Shown in pieces: positions 1-8,918 of a stretch of 40,195 nucleotides of DNA. Position numbers and translations under genes: made by a program. The stretch covers positions 212,017 to 252,211 of the forward strand of contig CYUG01000012.1 in assembly GCA_001403775.1 (NCBI GenBank), given 5' to 3'. The notes beneath the pieces are model-generated. The model was not told the origin of the DNA and ran no database searches. It saw nothing but the letters and a program-made list of their open reading frames with translations. Origin of the DNA: Dermabacter indicis (GTDB lineage: Bacteria; Actinomycetota; Actinomycetes; Actinomycetales; Dermabacteraceae). How positions within the stretch are numbered: the stretch's first letter is position 1; the number at the start of each line of letters is the position of its first letter.

Positions 1-116
1 TCGGCGTGTTTTTCCTCTACATCTGGTGGCGAAGCGTGCGCTCGACCTACCTCGATGAGCAGGCTGAGCGTAGGCTCGAACTTGAAGCGCGGCTCGCGGG
101 CGAAGGCCAGGAGTAG
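1..116 (+). CDS. C-terminal end of a membrane protein (possibly SURF1-like), cut by the window
   Basis: The reading frame is open from base 3 and stops with TAG at 114-116. The 37 visible residues begin with the end of a hydrophobic segment (GVFFLYIWW) followed by a basic and acidic cytoplasmic tail (RSVRSTYLDEQAERRLELEA). One transmembrane helix followed by a charged tail is how actinobacterial SURF1-family proteins end, and SURF1 genes often lie near DUF3817 genes. The identification rests only on this tail and its neighbour and is therefore weak. The gene ends 33 bp before the GTG start of the DUF3817 gene on the same strand, so the two may be co-transcribed. Confidence 0.5.
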   Translation, partial: GVFFLYIWWRSVRSTYLDEQAERRLELEARLAGEGQE

Positions 117-149
117 CCGCCACCGCACACTATGCCGCAAGGAGGCCCC

Positions 150-530
150 GTGGCTCGCAGGCCGCTCGATGAAACTCAAATCCGCACGTCATTCGCCCGT
201 TTCAAGGTTGGCTCGATCGTTGAAGGCGTTGCGCTGTTGATCCTCGTCGCGATCATGATCATGCGCTACCTCGTGTACGGAGGCCAGAGCGATCTGTGGG
301 TGACGATCTCGAAAACGTGGAGCCCCATCCACGGCCTCATCTACATGATTTACGTGGTTCTCGCGTTCGATCTGTGGAGCAAGATGCGCTGGGGCCTCGA
401 GCGGATGCTCCTGCTCATGTTCTTCGGTGTGATTCCCGTGCTGAGCTTTTTCGGCGAGCGCTGGACACACGCAAAGGTGGAGCGCGACCTCGCTGAGCGT
501 CCCACACTTGGCGATGAAGCGGGCCAGTAG
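150..530 (+). CDS. DUF3817 family integral membrane protein
   Basis: A protein of about 126 residues with three hydrophobic segments: roughly residues 20-42 ([19 protein letters not shown]), 58-77 ([15 protein letters not shown]) and 84-104 ([18 protein letters not shown]). An HG pair at the start of the second helix and a PxLSFFxER motif after the third match the DUF3817 family, whose function is unknown. I chose GTG at 150 because AAGGAGG at 139-145 lies just upstream. An in-frame ATG at 132 is possible but has no ribosome binding site and would translate the Shine-Dalgarno itself. The gene ends 25 bp before guaA and probably shares its transcript. Confidence 0.8.
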   Translation: MARRPLDETQIRTSFARFKVGSIVEGVALLILVAIMIMRYLVYGGQSDLWVTISKTWSPIHGLIYMIYVVLAFDLWSKMRWGLERMLLLMFFGVIPVLSFFGERWTHAKVERDLAERPTLGDEAGQ

Positions 531-555
531 TACGCACATTAGGATGGAGGGCGTG

Positions 556-2160
556 ATGAACGACAACCAGCTCAGCACCCAGCAAGACCCGGTCCTCGTC
601 GTCGATTTTGGTGCGCAGTACGCGCAGCTCATCGCGCGTCGCGTGCGCGAGGCGAACATCTACTCCGAGGTCGTCCCGAACTCGATGAGCGCAAGCGAGA
701 TCCTCGCGAAGAACCCCAAGGCGCTCATCCTCTCCGGCGGCCCCAGCTCCGTGTATGCGGACGGCGCCCCGAAGCTTGACCCCGCGCTCCTCGAGGCCGG
801 CGTTCCTGTTCTCGGCCTGTGCTACGGCTTCCAGGCGATCGCTGAGGCGCTCGGCGGGAAGGTTGCCCCCACGGGCACGCGCGAATACGGCGCGACGCTC
901 CTCACCGAGATCCAAAGCGATTCGGTGCTGCTCGCGGGTCAAGACCTCAACCAGAACGTGTGGATGAGTCACGGCGACAGCGTCCACGAAGCACCCGACG
1001 GCTTCGACGTGATCGCCGTTTCCGCGGGCTCGCCCGTCGCGGCGTTCGAAAACCGCGAACGGCGCATCTTCGGCGTGCAGTGGCACCCCGAAGTCAAGCA
1101 CTCCGAGCGCGGCCAAGAGATCCTTGAGAACTTCCTTTACCGCGGGGCTGGGATCGAGCCCGAATGGACGATGTCGAACGTCATCGACGAGCAGGTTGAG
1201 CTCATCCGCGCCCAGATCGGCGAAGATGGCACCGCGATCTGCGGCCTGAGCGGCGGCGTTGACTCCGCCGTCGCCGCTGCCCTCGTGCAGCGCGCGATCG
1301 GTGACCGCCTCACGTGCGTGTACGTGAACCACGGCCTCATGCGCCATCGCGAGTCCGAAGAAATTGAGCGCGCCTTCAGCGGTTCGACCGGTGGCGCGAA
1401 GCTCGTCGTTGTCGATGCCGAAGAACGGTTCCTTTCCGCGCTCGCGGGCGTGACCGACCCCGAGCAGAAGCGCAAGATCATTGGCCGCGAATTCATTCGC
1501 GTGTTTGAACAGGCCCAGGAAGACATTCTGCGCGAGCAGGGCGTCGTGGATGGCGACGAAGCGCGCCGCAAGGCCTTCCTCGTGCAGGGCACGCTCTATC
1601 CCGACGTTGTGGAGTCGGGCGGCGGCGACGGCACCTCGAATATCAAGAGCCACCACAACGTGGGCGGCCTTCCCGACGACCTGACATTCGAACTCGTGGA
1701 GCCACTTCGCCAGCTTTTCAAGGACGAGGTGCGCGCCGTGGGTTCGCAGCTTGGCCTTCCCGACGAAATCGTGTGGCGCCAGCCGTTTCCCGGCCCGGGT
1801 CTTGGCATTCGCATCATCGGTGAGGTCACGAAGGACCGCCTCGATACCCTCCGCGCCGCCGACGCCATCGCGCGCGAAGAGATGACCCTCGCGGGTCTCG
1901 ATCGCGACATTTGGCAGTGCCCCGTGGTGCTCCTTGCGGACGTGCGCTCCGTGGGCGTGCAGGGGGATCACCGCACTTACGGCCACCCCATTGTTCTTCG
2001 ACCGGTGACATCGGACGACGCAATGACCGCCGACTGGGCGAAGGTTCCCTACGACGTGCTTTCGAAGATCTCGACGCGCATCACGAACGAGGTCGACGAC
2101 ATCAACCGCGTGACGCTCGATGTGACGAGCAAGCCGCCCGGCACGATCGAGTGGGAGTGA
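556..2160 (+). CDS. guaA: GMP synthase (glutamine-hydrolysing)
   Basis: Converts XMP to GMP using ATP and glutamine, the last step of guanine nucleotide synthesis, in the cytoplasm. Of 534 residues, about 14-205 form the class I glutamine amidotransferase, with the nucleophile Cys89 in GLCYGFQ and the His/Glu pair in WHPEV (about 177/179). Next comes the ATP pyrophosphatase P-loop SGGVDS near residue 234. The C-terminal dimerisation domain ends in the family-typical [10 protein letters not shown]. Length is normal. ATG 556 is chosen because GGAGG at 546-550 lies 5 bases upstream. GTG 553 is an alternative, and TAGGAT at 540-545 resembles the leaderless -10 module seen elsewhere in this window. 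A strong hairpin terminator follows. No purine riboswitch is visible upstream. Confidence 0.97.
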   Translation: MNDNQLSTQQDPVLVVDFGAQYAQLIARRVREANIYSEVVPNSMSASEILAKNPKALILSGGPSSVYADGAPKLDPALLEAGVPVLGLCYGFQAIAEALGGKVAPTGTREYGATLLTEIQSDSVLLAGQDLNQNVWMSHGDSVHEAPDGFDVIAVSAGSPVAAFENRERRIFGVQWHPEVKHSERGQEILENFLYRGAGIEPEWTMSNVIDEQVELIRAQIGEDGTAICGLSGGVDSAVAAALVQRAIGDRLTCVYVNHGLMRHRESEEIERAFSGSTGGAKLVVVDAEERFLSALAGVTDPEQKRKIIGREFIRVFEQAQEDILREQGVVDGDEARRKAFLVQGTLYPDVVESGGGDGTSNIKSHHNVGGLPDDLTFELVEPLRQLFKDEVRAVGSQLGLPDEIVWRQPFPGPGLGIRIIGEVTKDRLDTLRAADAIAREEMTLAGLDRDIWQCPVVLLADVRSVGVQGDHRTYGHPIVLRPVTSDDAMTADWAKVPYDVLSKISTRITNEVDDINRVTLDVTSKPPGTIEWE

Positions 2161-2175
2161 TCCCTAAGTTGAGGT

Positions 2176-2207
2176 GGGCCCGTTCCTTGTGGGAGCGGGC
2201 CCGTTTT
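2176..2207 (+). terminator. Rho-independent terminator of guaA
   Basis: A 7-bp stem, GGGCCCG (2176-2182) with CGGGCCC (2196-2202), is followed at once by GTTTT. It lies 15 bases after the guaA stop codon. Confidence 0.8.
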
Positions 2208-2341
2208 AGTTGTGTGAGGCTCACCCATGAGACCCGTTCTGGTTGCGGCGGCGCATTCACTTAGGCCCGCTCTGGTTGTGTTAGGTGCTCAGTTTCCTGC
2301 CTTGACTTCGCTCGCCCTTATTCACAGGCTGTTTTTCGGTC

Positions 2342-2427
2342 TCGCTCCTTATTGTCAGGTGCCTCCCCTCTTTTAAGGGAGCCGCGTTTCTTATCGCCAG
2401 CTGCCTCCCCTCTTTTAAGGGAGGCCG
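2342..2427. repeat. Two tandem copies of a roughly 42-bp intergenic repeat, each with a hairpin
   Basis: Two adjacent copies share cttat-gyCAG-TGCCTCCC and then CTCTTTTAAGGGAG. Each forms a hairpin in which CCTCCC pairs with GGGAGG or a close variant (2363-2381 and 2404-2424). A weaker third copy may precede them at about 2310-2342. The gap between guaA and the acetyltransferase (2208-2695) contains no credible gene, only this repeat, a family D palindrome and a purine-rich degenerate repeat. Confidence 0.6.
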
Positions 2428-2456
2428 CGCACCTTTCCCCTGAGTGAATTTCTGTA

Positions 2457-2517
2457 GGTGGTGAAAAATCGCCACCTCACGGTGCAAATGTGGTTCTTGG
2501 TGCTATTTTTCGCCACC
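2457..2517. repeat. Intergenic palindrome, family D copy (61 bp)
   Basis: Imperfect inverted repeat. The left arm GGTGGTGAAAAATCGCCACC faces a right arm whose complement is GGTGGCGAAAAATAGCACCA. Its terminal sequence and length match three other copies in the window (7227-7286, 14243-14303, 38854-38913). It lies between convergent guaA and the acetyltransferase gene. Confidence 0.6.
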
Positions 2518-2550
2518 TTTAGCACCCGGCCGGCGCCAACGAGGGGAGAG

Positions 2551-2632
2551 GGGGTGAGACAACGAGGGATGGTGAGGTAACTAAGGGAGGGGTGGTGAGG
2601 CACCGAGGGGCGAGGGGTGAGGCAACTATGGC
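2551..2632. repeat. Degenerate purine-rich tandem repeat
   Basis: About four irregular units of 20-23 bp built on GGTGAGGCAAC, with variants gtgagacaac, gtgaggtaac and gtgaggcacc, separated by G-rich spacers. The + strand is strongly purine-biased. No gene overlaps it. Confidence 0.5.
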
Positions 2633-2695
2633 AGATGGCCGGACAGAGATGACGAGGAGTGGCGGAGGTCGAGGAACCCCCGGTGGGGCGCGGGA

Positions 2696-3685
2696 TCAGA
2701 GCGTAATCTCCTTGTGCCACGTATCCTTACGGAAGTCGGGGCGCCAATGCATCTTCTCGTAAGCGAGGTTGGCGCCCGTTGGCGAATCGGCATCAACGAA
2801 CAGCTCACCGCGGGTGAAGCCATGCTCGGTCGCAAGCGCATAGAACGCGTCGAGCAGGGCATGCGCCGCACCCTTGCCGCGGCCCTCGCGCGTCACGCCA
2901 AGGTATTCCACGTGAGCCGTGTTCGACTCGGGCAGCCACGACGTCATGAGCGTGCCGATCACGATCGGCTCGGAGCCGTCCTCGGGAACGAGCTCCGCGA
3001 GAAGGTCGCGCTCCCACTCGTGGTGGGCATAGAGATTGGTGCGCTCGCACCACTCGTCAAAGTTTTCCTCAAAGTGGTTGAAGTGATCCTCAAAAGCATG
3101 CTCGAGAGCAGCGTGAGCCGCGCGGCGTTCCTCAACGTCGGCAAGGGTGCGAACGCGAACATTGGCAGCGACGCGGGGAGCCAGGGAGGCGTCGGACTCC
3201 CGATCGTGAATTTCCCGCATGCGTGCCGGGATGTCCTGGTCCATAACCACCCAGGTGCGGGCCTTCGTGAAACCGGCATCAGCGAGGGCCTCGGAGCGAA
3301 TGCTATCCGAAGGGCCAACTTCCGTGACAATCACGAAGCCCTCCTCGCCGCGCTTTTCACCAAGCGCGCGGGCGTTCTTTTCCACCCAATCGAGGCAGCG
3401 GGCGGCGTGTGCGATGTACAGTTCGTCGCCGCGGCGCACCGCCCACTTCGCATCGATGCGACCGCGCGCGTGATCGTGCACCATCGCGAACGCGACAACC
3501 GGAGCCGGTTCCTCTTCGGTGCCGCGGTGCTCGCGGATCACCATCGCCGGGTGGCCCGCCTCAATAGTATTGATGAGGTCGGTGCCATCGAAAGCCTCGG
3601 ATGGATCAGATGCGCGCAAAAGATCCCGAGCAATAACAGCGATAGCGGGGTAATCGGCGGGGGTGGGTGTATCGACGATAGCCAT
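2696..3685 (-). CDS. GNAT family N-acetyltransferase, two-domain
   Basis: A 329-residue protein with two tandem GNAT-like folds. The N-terminal half (about 1-155) opens with a hydrophobic segment (DYPAIAVIARDLLR) and is degenerate. The C-terminal half carries a clear acetyl-CoA binding motif A, VTREGRGKGAAHALL, and the downstream ANLAYEKMHW segment typical of GNATs. Double-GNAT architecture recalls mycothiol synthase MshD, but the residues visible do not establish that function and the substrate is unknown. The interdomain linker (RESDASLAP) contains a copy of the dispersed CGTCGGA motif. The upstream MFS gene lies 50 bp away on the same strand. A weak hairpin followed by a T-run lies in that gap on the minus strand, so the pair may be only partly co-transcribed. 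Confidence 0.8.
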   Translation of the reverse strand: MAIVDTPTPADYPAIAVIARDLLRASDPSEAFDGTDLINTIEAGHPAMVIREHRGTEEEPAPVVAFAMVHDHARGRIDAKWAVRRGDELYIAHAARCLDWVEKNARALGEKRGEEGFVIVTEVGPSDSIRSEALADAGFTKARTWVVMDQDIPARMREIHDRESDASLAPRVAANVRVRTLADVEERRAAHAALEHAFEDHFNHFEENFDEWCERTNLYAHHEWERDLLAELVPEDGSEPIVIGTLMTSWLPESNTAHVEYLGVTREGRGKGAAHALLDAFYALATEHGFTRGELFVDADSPTGANLAYEKMHWRPDFRKDTWHKEITL

Positions 3686-3735
3686 AGCCGTAGCTTAGAA
3701 GAAAAACCTGCACTAAAACTGTGTTGAAAGGTGTA

Positions 3736-5289
3736 TTACTGCAGGTCAGGGGAATTCTGGGGTGGTTTGGTGCCGAGCTTATCCTGCAGTTTGAGGTGGA
3801 GCTCGGCCCGCATCCCGCGCAGCGCGATAATCGCCGCGGCGAAAGCCGCGATCCCCGCGAGATACATCGCCGCATTCTGGCCATCCACGAACGAGGCCTT
3901 CGCGAGGTTCCACGCGAGATCAGGATTTGTAGAGTTGCCCGGCTCGCCAAGGACGACCGCCGAACCGATCGTCTGCTTCGCTTCCGCGAGCACCTCATCT
4001 GAAACCCCGAGACCAGCCTCGCGCGACGACAGCGAGAGGCGATAGGCGAGCATGCCCACGCCTCCGAGAACTGCTGTGCCGAGAGCACCACCGAGCTCGT
4101 ACGCGGTCTCGGAAATTGCCGAGACGGACCCCGCTTCCTTATCCGGCGCCGACGACAAAATCGTGTCGTTCGTGAGTGGCTCCGAGAACCCGATTCCGAG
4201 CCCAATCAGGAACGTGCACAGGAAATAGAAGAACGGATCAAACGTCACGGTCACCAGCAGCGGGACAGCGAGACAGCCAAGCCCGCAGACGAAAAGACCG
4301 AGCGCGACGAGCTTATTCGAGCGCACCTTCCGCGCAAAGATCGGGGAGATGAGCGCGCCGAGGATCGTCGCCACGACCATGGGGAGGGCCCACATGCCCG
4401 CCTCGATCGGCGAGAGGTTCGAGACCACCATGAGGTACTGCGGGAAGAAGAACAGCGTCCCAATCGTGATGAAATACGCGATGCCGTTGATGAGCGTTGC
4501 CGAACGGAACGTCGGCTCCGCAACAACGTCGACGTCGAGAATGGGGTTGTCCACGACGTACTGGCGGCGCCAAAAGAGCGCGAGCCCGAAGGCACCAACG
4601 AGCAAGAGCCCCACGTGCCACACGGCGAAATCCTCAATGAAGAGCTTGAAACTCAGAACGAGCGCGAAGATCGACACGATCAAAAGCACGGGGGAGAGAA
4701 GGTCGATCCTCTCGGCCTCCTCGCGATCTGACTCGGGGACAAAGAGCTTCGCGAGCACCACGAACACGATCACGATCGGCACGTTAATGAAGAACACGTA
4801 GCGCCAGTTCGCGACCTCAAGCAAAATACCGCCGAGCAGCGGCCCGATCGCGCTACCGCTTGAGAACGCCGCCGACCACAGGGCAAGCGCGAGGCGCCTC
4901 TCCGATCGCTTCTGGAAGATATGGCGAATCATACCGAGAGTGGACGGCATGAGCGTCGCCCCGCCGAAGCCCTGAAGGGCGCGGCCAATGATGAGCATGA
5001 CAGCCGATGTACTGAAGCCCGACATGACCGAGGCCGCGCCGAAAATAACGGAACCCCAGATCAACAAACGAAGACGCCCGAAACTATCACCAAACTTGCC
5101 CATCAGAATGAGCAGGCACGCGAGCACAAACGAATACGAATCGACGATCCATAGAAGTTCGTTGGCCGACGGATGGAGATCCTGCGAGATGCCCGGGAGC
5201 GAAATGCTCAACACCGTGACATCGATACTGATCAGGAAAACTGGCAACAGAACGACAGCTAGGGCAGCCCAGCGCGCTCTCCACGACAT
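3736..5289 (-). CDS. MFS drug/proton antiporter, DHA2 (14-TMS) type
   Basis: A 517-residue, highly hydrophobic protein with about 14 predicted membrane segments. Family signatures are visible: ISIDVTVLSISLPGI in TM1 (the acidic residue and TVxxxxLP pattern of QacA/SmvA-like exporters), a motif A loop GKFGDSFGRLR after TM2, GRALQGFGGATLMP in TM4, and motif C SGSAIGPLLGGILL in TM5. It most likely exports toxic cations or drugs with proton influx at the cytoplasmic membrane; the substrate cannot be read from the sequence. The ATG is preceded by an AT-rich stretch (about 5290-5335) that is the likely promoter, divergent from lysS. No regulator gene is adjacent. Confidence 0.88.
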   Translation of the reverse strand: MSWRARWAALAVVLLPVFLISIDVTVLSISLPGISQDLHPSANELLWIVDSYSFVLACLLILMGKFGDSFGRLRLLIWGSVIFGAASVMSGFSTSAVMLIIGRALQGFGGATLMPSTLGMIRHIFQKRSERRLALALWSAAFSSGSAIGPLLGGILLEVANWRYVFFINVPIVIVFVVLAKLFVPESDREEAERIDLLSPVLLIVSIFALVLSFKLFIEDFAVWHVGLLLVGAFGLALFWRRQYVVDNPILDVDVVAEPTFRSATLINGIAYFITIGTLFFFPQYLMVVSNLSPIEAGMWALPMVVATILGALISPIFARKVRSNKLVALGLFVCGLGCLAVPLLVTVTFDPFFYFLCTFLIGLGIGFSEPLTNDTILSSAPDKEAGSVSAISETAYELGGALGTAVLGGVGMLAYRLSLSSREAGLGVSDEVLAEAKQTIGSAVVLGEPGNSTNPDLAWNLAKASFVDGQNAAMYLAGIAAFAAAIIALRGMRAELHLKLQDKLGTKPPQNSPDLQ

Positions 5290-5548
5290 CTCTATACACC
5301 GTCTTAAATCTTTAGTTTATGGATCCAGTATATCCGAACGAGTGACCACGCGGCCCGTCGATGTGGGCAACATCGTTACTCGGGCAGGCGTCGGAACCGC
5401 ACCCGTGCCCTGGCGCGCCTCCGTTTCACAGCCCGACGGCCCCCGCTTTTCAACCCACCCGAATGATAAAATCGCGGTACTCACTGGCGGCGAAAACCCC
5501 AGTGGTGAATGACGAAAAAGCAGTACTCGCGAAAAGGAAACGATCGTT

Positions 5549-7075
5549 GTGCCAGAACTGAATGGTGGCCAAACAGACGGGGCTCAGATGCCCAGCTCGG
5601 ATCAGCGTGCGGTTCGAATGCGCAAGCGTTCCGAGATGCTTGAGGGCGGCGCTCGCCACCCCTACCCGGTGAGTGTGGAGCTCACGACCACGATTCCCGA
5701 AGTTGTCAAGGAATTCGGTGGTCTCGAAGCGGGCGAAATGACCGACCGCGTCGTTGGTCTCGCGGGCCGCGTGATCCACATTCGCGAAACCGGCAAGCTC
5801 ATCTTCGTGGCACTCCAGGCCGGCGATCACACGCGCCTCCAGGCCATGCTGAACTTTAAGGCGATCGGCGAAGAAGCCTTCAACGACTTCCGCTCCCTCG
5901 TGGACATCGGCGATCACCTCTTTGTGCACGGCACCGTCGGCACGTCGCGCCGCGGCGAACTTTCCGTGTTCGCCGACCGCTGGGAGATGGCCTCCAAGGC
6001 CGTCCGCCCCCTGCCGAATCTCCACGGCGACCTCAGCGAAGAAGTGCGCGTGCGCCGCCGCTACGTCGACCTCATCACGAACCCCGAAGCGCAGCGCATC
6101 GCGCGCCTTCGCATGCGTGTTCTCCAGTCGATCCGCGAGACGCTTCACGGCCACGACTTCCTCGAGGCCGAAACCCCGATGCTCCAGACCATCCCCTCCG
6201 GCGCCTCCGCACGCCCCTTCTCGACGCACATGAACGCGTTCGACATGGAGCTTTACCTGCGTATCGCCCCTGAGCTCTTCCTCAAGCGCGCCGTTGTGGG
6301 TGGCCTCGATCGCGTGTTCGAGATTAACCGCAACTTCCGCAACGAAGGCGCCGATTCCACCCACTCGCCCGAGTTCACGATGCTCGAGTGCTACCAGGCT
6401 TACTCCGACTACAACGGCATGGCCGAGCTTGCCCGCGAGATCATCCAGAACGCCGCGATCGCCGCGACCGGCTCGACCCTCGTGACTCTCGCCGACGGAA
6501 CCGAGTTTGACCTCGGTGGTGAATGGAAGCGCATCGACCTCTACGAGAGCCTCTCGACGCACGCCGGCGAAGAAATTACCCCCGAAACTTCCGTTGAGCA
6601 CCTTCGCGAACTTGCCCGCAAGTTCGAGGTCGAGGTGGACGAAGACAAGCTCGGCCACGGCAAGCTCGTGGAGGAAATTTGGGAGCATCTCGTTCCCGAC
6701 GAAGAACTGTACGCGCCCGTGTTCGTCATGAACTACCCGGTCGAGACGAGCCCCCTCACGCGCGACCACCGCGAACGCGAGGGCGTCGTCGAGAAGTGGG
6801 ACCTCTACATCCGCGGTTCGGAAATTGGTACCGCGTACTCCGAGCTCGCCGACCCGGTTATTCAGCGCGAGCGCTTCGTGCAGCAGGCACAGCTCGCCGC
6901 CGGTGGCGATGAGGACGCGATGCGCTACGACGAAGACTTCTGCGATGCCATGGAGTACGGCTTCCCGCCGTCAGGTGGCATGGGCATGGGCATCGACCGC
7001 GTGCTGCAGACCATCACCGGTCTCGGTATCCGTGACACGATCCTCTTCCCGCTTGTGAAGCCGATCGCGGAGTAA
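5549..7075 (+). CDS. lysS: Lysyl-tRNA synthetase, class II
   Basis: Charges tRNA-Lys with lysine. The 508 residues comprise an N-terminal OB-fold anticodon-binding domain (about 60-165, including VVGLAGRVIHIRETGKLIF) and a class II catalytic core. Motif 2 lies around residues 255-285 (FEINRNFRNEGADSTHSPEF) and motif 3 around 473-485 (GGMGMGIDRVLQTITG). Length is normal. The start is GTG at 5549, supported by AAGGAAA at 5533-5539. The first 25 or so residues are poorly ordered, as in other actinobacterial LysRS. An intrinsic terminator follows. Confidence 0.97.
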   Translation: MPELNGGQTDGAQMPSSDQRAVRMRKRSEMLEGGARHPYPVSVELTTTIPEVVKEFGGLEAGEMTDRVVGLAGRVIHIRETGKLIFVALQAGDHTRLQAMLNFKAIGEEAFNDFRSLVDIGDHLFVHGTVGTSRRGELSVFADRWEMASKAVRPLPNLHGDLSEEVRVRRRYVDLITNPEAQRIARLRMRVLQSIRETLHGHDFLEAETPMLQTIPSGASARPFSTHMNAFDMELYLRIAPELFLKRAVVGGLDRVFEINRNFRNEGADSTHSPEFTMLECYQAYSDYNGMAELAREIIQNAAIAATGSTLVTLADGTEFDLGGEWKRIDLYESLSTHAGEEITPETSVEHLRELARKFEVEVDEDKLGHGKLVEEIWEHLVPDEELYAPVFVMNYPVETSPLTRDHREREGVVEKWDLYIRGSEIGTAYSELADPVIQRERFVQQAQLAAGGDEDAMRYDEDFCDAMEYGFPPSGGMGMGIDRVLQTITGLGIRDTILFPLVKPIAE

Positions 7076-7097
7076 ATACCGCGCTTGAGCGTAAGGC

Positions 7098-7129
7098 AAG
7101 CGGCCGTTCCTGTTGGGGCGGCCGCTTTT
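7098..7129 (+). terminator. Rho-independent terminator of lysS
   Basis: Perfect 9-bp stem AAGCGGCCG (7098-7106) with CGGCCGCTT (7119-7127), with TTTT at 7126-7129. It lies 22 bases after the lysS stop codon. Confidence 0.85.
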
Positions 7130-7226
7130 GCTATGCCTCGATGGAGTTGGGGTAGGTGAGTTGCGGCTGTGGGTCAGGAATGGTGGCTGGGCCCGCCACG
7201 CTAGAAAGGGGTGAACCTGGGCCGAG

Positions 7227-7286
7227 GGTGGAGGCAATCGCATGGGCATGCCCGAAGTCGGGGCCATTACCTCGTTTTTCTCCACC
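7227..7286. repeat. Intergenic palindrome, family D copy (60 bp)
   Basis: Starts GGTGGAG and ends CTCCACC. Its last 15 bases, TCGTTTTTCTCCACC, are identical to those of the copy at 38854-38913, and scattered interior positions also agree at the same 60-bp length. It lies in the gap between convergent lysS and potE (7130-7480), which holds no gene but this element and two strong hairpins. Confidence 0.65.
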
Positions 7287-7304
7287 TTCGAGGAAAAAAA
7301 AGGG

Positions 7305-7335
7305 GGTCCGACGGTTGCTGGGCAAGCGTCGGACC
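7305..7335 (-). terminator. Hairpin terminator made of an inverted pair of the dispersed CGTCGGA motif
   Basis: Perfect 9-bp stem GGTCCGACG (7305-7313) with CGTCGGACC (7327-7335), extended by TTGC/GCAA around a TGG loop after one mismatch. On the minus strand it is followed by CCC and a run of eight T (7293-7300). It would act as a second terminator behind speF-potE. Both arms are copies of the motif dispersed through this window. Confidence 0.6.
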
Positions 7336-7404
7336 TTGTGCCGCTCATACCACCCGAGCCCACCGGGCATCGCATCGGCGGCTGCCCGCGCTCCGCCCGC
7401 ATAC

Positions 7405-7445
7405 AGAAACGCTCCCGGTCCCCAACGGGGAGCGGGAGCGTTTCT
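7405..7445 (-). terminator. Strong terminator of the speF-potE transcript
   Basis: Perfect 13-bp stem AGAAACGCTCCCG (7405-7417) with CGGGAGCGTTTCT (7433-7445). The loop can itself pair CCCC with GGGG. The minus-strand 3' arm ends in TTTCT. A smaller hairpin, CGAGCTA/TAGCTCG (7457-7473), lies between it and the potE stop codon. Confidence 0.75.
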
Positions 7446-7480
7446 AGGAAAGAGAGCGAGCTAGGTTAGCTCGATGCCAA

Positions 7481-8881
7481 TCAGGCCTGTGCAGCCTCGG
7501 CCTCGGAAGCGGCGAGCGCCTCCGGGTCGGCGCCAACGGGCTCGAGGTGCATCTCGCCCTGCCTGATGAGCTTCGGAACGATGAGACCGAAGAAGCCCCA
7601 GCCGAGGAAGGTCACGAGGACGCCACCGATGAACGCTTCGGCGCCAGCGGCGTAGAGAGCGTAGAGGCTGTAGAGAAGCGAGATGAAGGCGATGACGACG
7701 GTCGTGCGACGCGTCTTCGCGGGAGTCTTCTCGGCGAACATGAGCGCGGCAAGAGCAGCCATCGAGAGGATGTACGGCATCACGTTGGTGACGACCGCGA
7801 GGTTCACGAGAACCTCGAACTGCTTCGAGAGCTCGGGGCTCATGGTCATGAAGGTGATGAGGGTCTGAACCGCGGTAATGATGACCATGCCGAGGATCGG
7901 AGCACCGTTCTTCGAGAGCTTGGTGAACCACTTCGGGAACATGCGCACGAGAGCCATCGAACGGGCAACCTCGGCGATAGTGAACTGCCAACCGAGCAGC
8001 GAACCGAAGCACGAGATGACCATGAGGCCAAGAACGATGCGGCCGATGACCGGGTTGAACATCTGCGAGAACACGAGACCGAACGGGCCGTCCGACGAGG
8101 CGAGCTCGGCGTTGTTGACGATACCGGCGATCACGTTGGTCGAAACGATGTAGAGAACAGCAGCACCGATGGTGCCGAAGAGCACCGCGCGGGGAACGTT
8201 CTTCTCGGGGTTCTCAACAGCGTCGGAGTTTGCCGAAGCGGACTCGAGGCCGAGGAAGGCCCAGAGGGTCATCGAGATCGACATGCTGATGGCTTCGAAC
8301 ATGTTGTAGCCGTGCGGGTTCCACGAGTCGATCCACAGGCCACCGTCGAACCAGAACCAGCCGAAGATGCAGATGAAGAACACCGGGATGATGACGCCCC
8401 AAATGGTGACCGACGAGATCTTGCCGGTAATGGAAGCGCCACCGAAGTTGAGCACGGTCGCGAGCCAGAGGGTAGCGATGGTGAGGAGGCCGACGATGAC
8501 GGGGCCGTTCGCCATCTTCGAGGTGTCGATCTGGACGAACGAGAGAGCGTAACCCACAGCCGAAATTGCGATCGCGATGTTCGCGATCACGAGCGAGATG
8601 AAGTAGGTGAAGTTTGCGGTGAAGTTGCCGGCCTTGCCGAATGCGTATTCGGAGTAGCCGCCCATGCCGCCGGGGCGCTTCGAGTAGCGGCCAGCCATAG
8701 CGAAGGCATAGGCAAGAAGGGTAGCGCCGGTCGCGGTGACGAGCCAGGAAAGGATGGAGACGGTGCCGACTTCGGCGAGCTTCGTGGGAAGCATGATGAT
8801 GCCGGAGCCCATCATGTTCACCATCGTGAGGATGGTGAGCTGGACAACGCCCATCTTCTTGCGTTGAGGAGTCTGAGACAT
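7481..8881 (-). CDS. potE: Putrescine-ornithine antiporter (APC family)
   Basis: Exchanges intracellular putrescine for extracellular ornithine across the cytoplasmic membrane. The 466-residue protein has about 12 hydrophobic segments. Its N-terminus, with GVVQLTILTMVNMMGSGIIM and then LPTKLAEVGT, is almost identical to E. coli PotE as I recall it. Other shared blocks are GGMGGYSEYAFGKAGNF, MTLWAFLGLESA and YIVSTNVIAGIV. It lies 76 bp downstream of the ornithine decarboxylase gene on the same strand, the same partner and order as the enterobacterial speF-potE operon. The product pair consumes a cytoplasmic proton per cycle. The C-terminal tail is Ala/Glu-rich and lacks similarity. Confidence 0.94.
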   Translation of the reverse strand: MSQTPQRKKMGVVQLTILTMVNMMGSGIIMLPTKLAEVGTVSILSWLVTATGATLLAYAFAMAGRYSKRPGGMGGYSEYAFGKAGNFTANFTYFISLVIANIAIAISAVGYALSFVQIDTSKMANGPVIVGLLTIATLWLATVLNFGGASITGKISSVTIWGVIIPVFFICIFGWFWFDGGLWIDSWNPHGYNMFEAISMSISMTLWAFLGLESASANSDAVENPEKNVPRAVLFGTIGAAVLYIVSTNVIAGIVNNAELASSDGPFGLVFSQMFNPVIGRIVLGLMVISCFGSLLGWQFTIAEVARSMALVRMFPKWFTKLSKNGAPILGMVIITAVQTLITFMTMSPELSKQFEVLVNLAVVTNVMPYILSMAALAALMFAEKTPAKTRRTTVVIAFISLLYSLYALYAAGAEAFIGGVLVTFLGWGFFGLIVPKLIRQGEMHLEPVGADPEALAASEAEAAQA

Positions 8882-8918
8882 GTGATGTGACCTTTAGATC
8901 GGGTCAGGCAGGAGGGGC

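Noticed and set aside
540-556. Purine riboswitch or PurR box upstream of guaA or purF
   Set aside because: Only 25 bp separate guaA from the preceding gene, and the purF upstream region is occupied by family A palindromes and a -10 box; no aptamer core is visible.
415-1986. Long minus-strand frame opposite guaA
   Set aside because: Shadow of guaA; the real protein on the + strand has all GMP synthase motifs, and the antisense translation has none.
2342-2427. Two hairpin repeats considered as a minimal CRISPR array
   Set aside because: Only two adjacent units, no variable spacers and no cas genes nearby.
3704-3746. Terminator between the MFS gene and the GNAT gene on the minus strand
   Set aside because: A 7-bp stem with TTTTT exists but its loop is about 27 bases and its 5' arm overlaps the end of the MFS gene; too weak to list as a feature.
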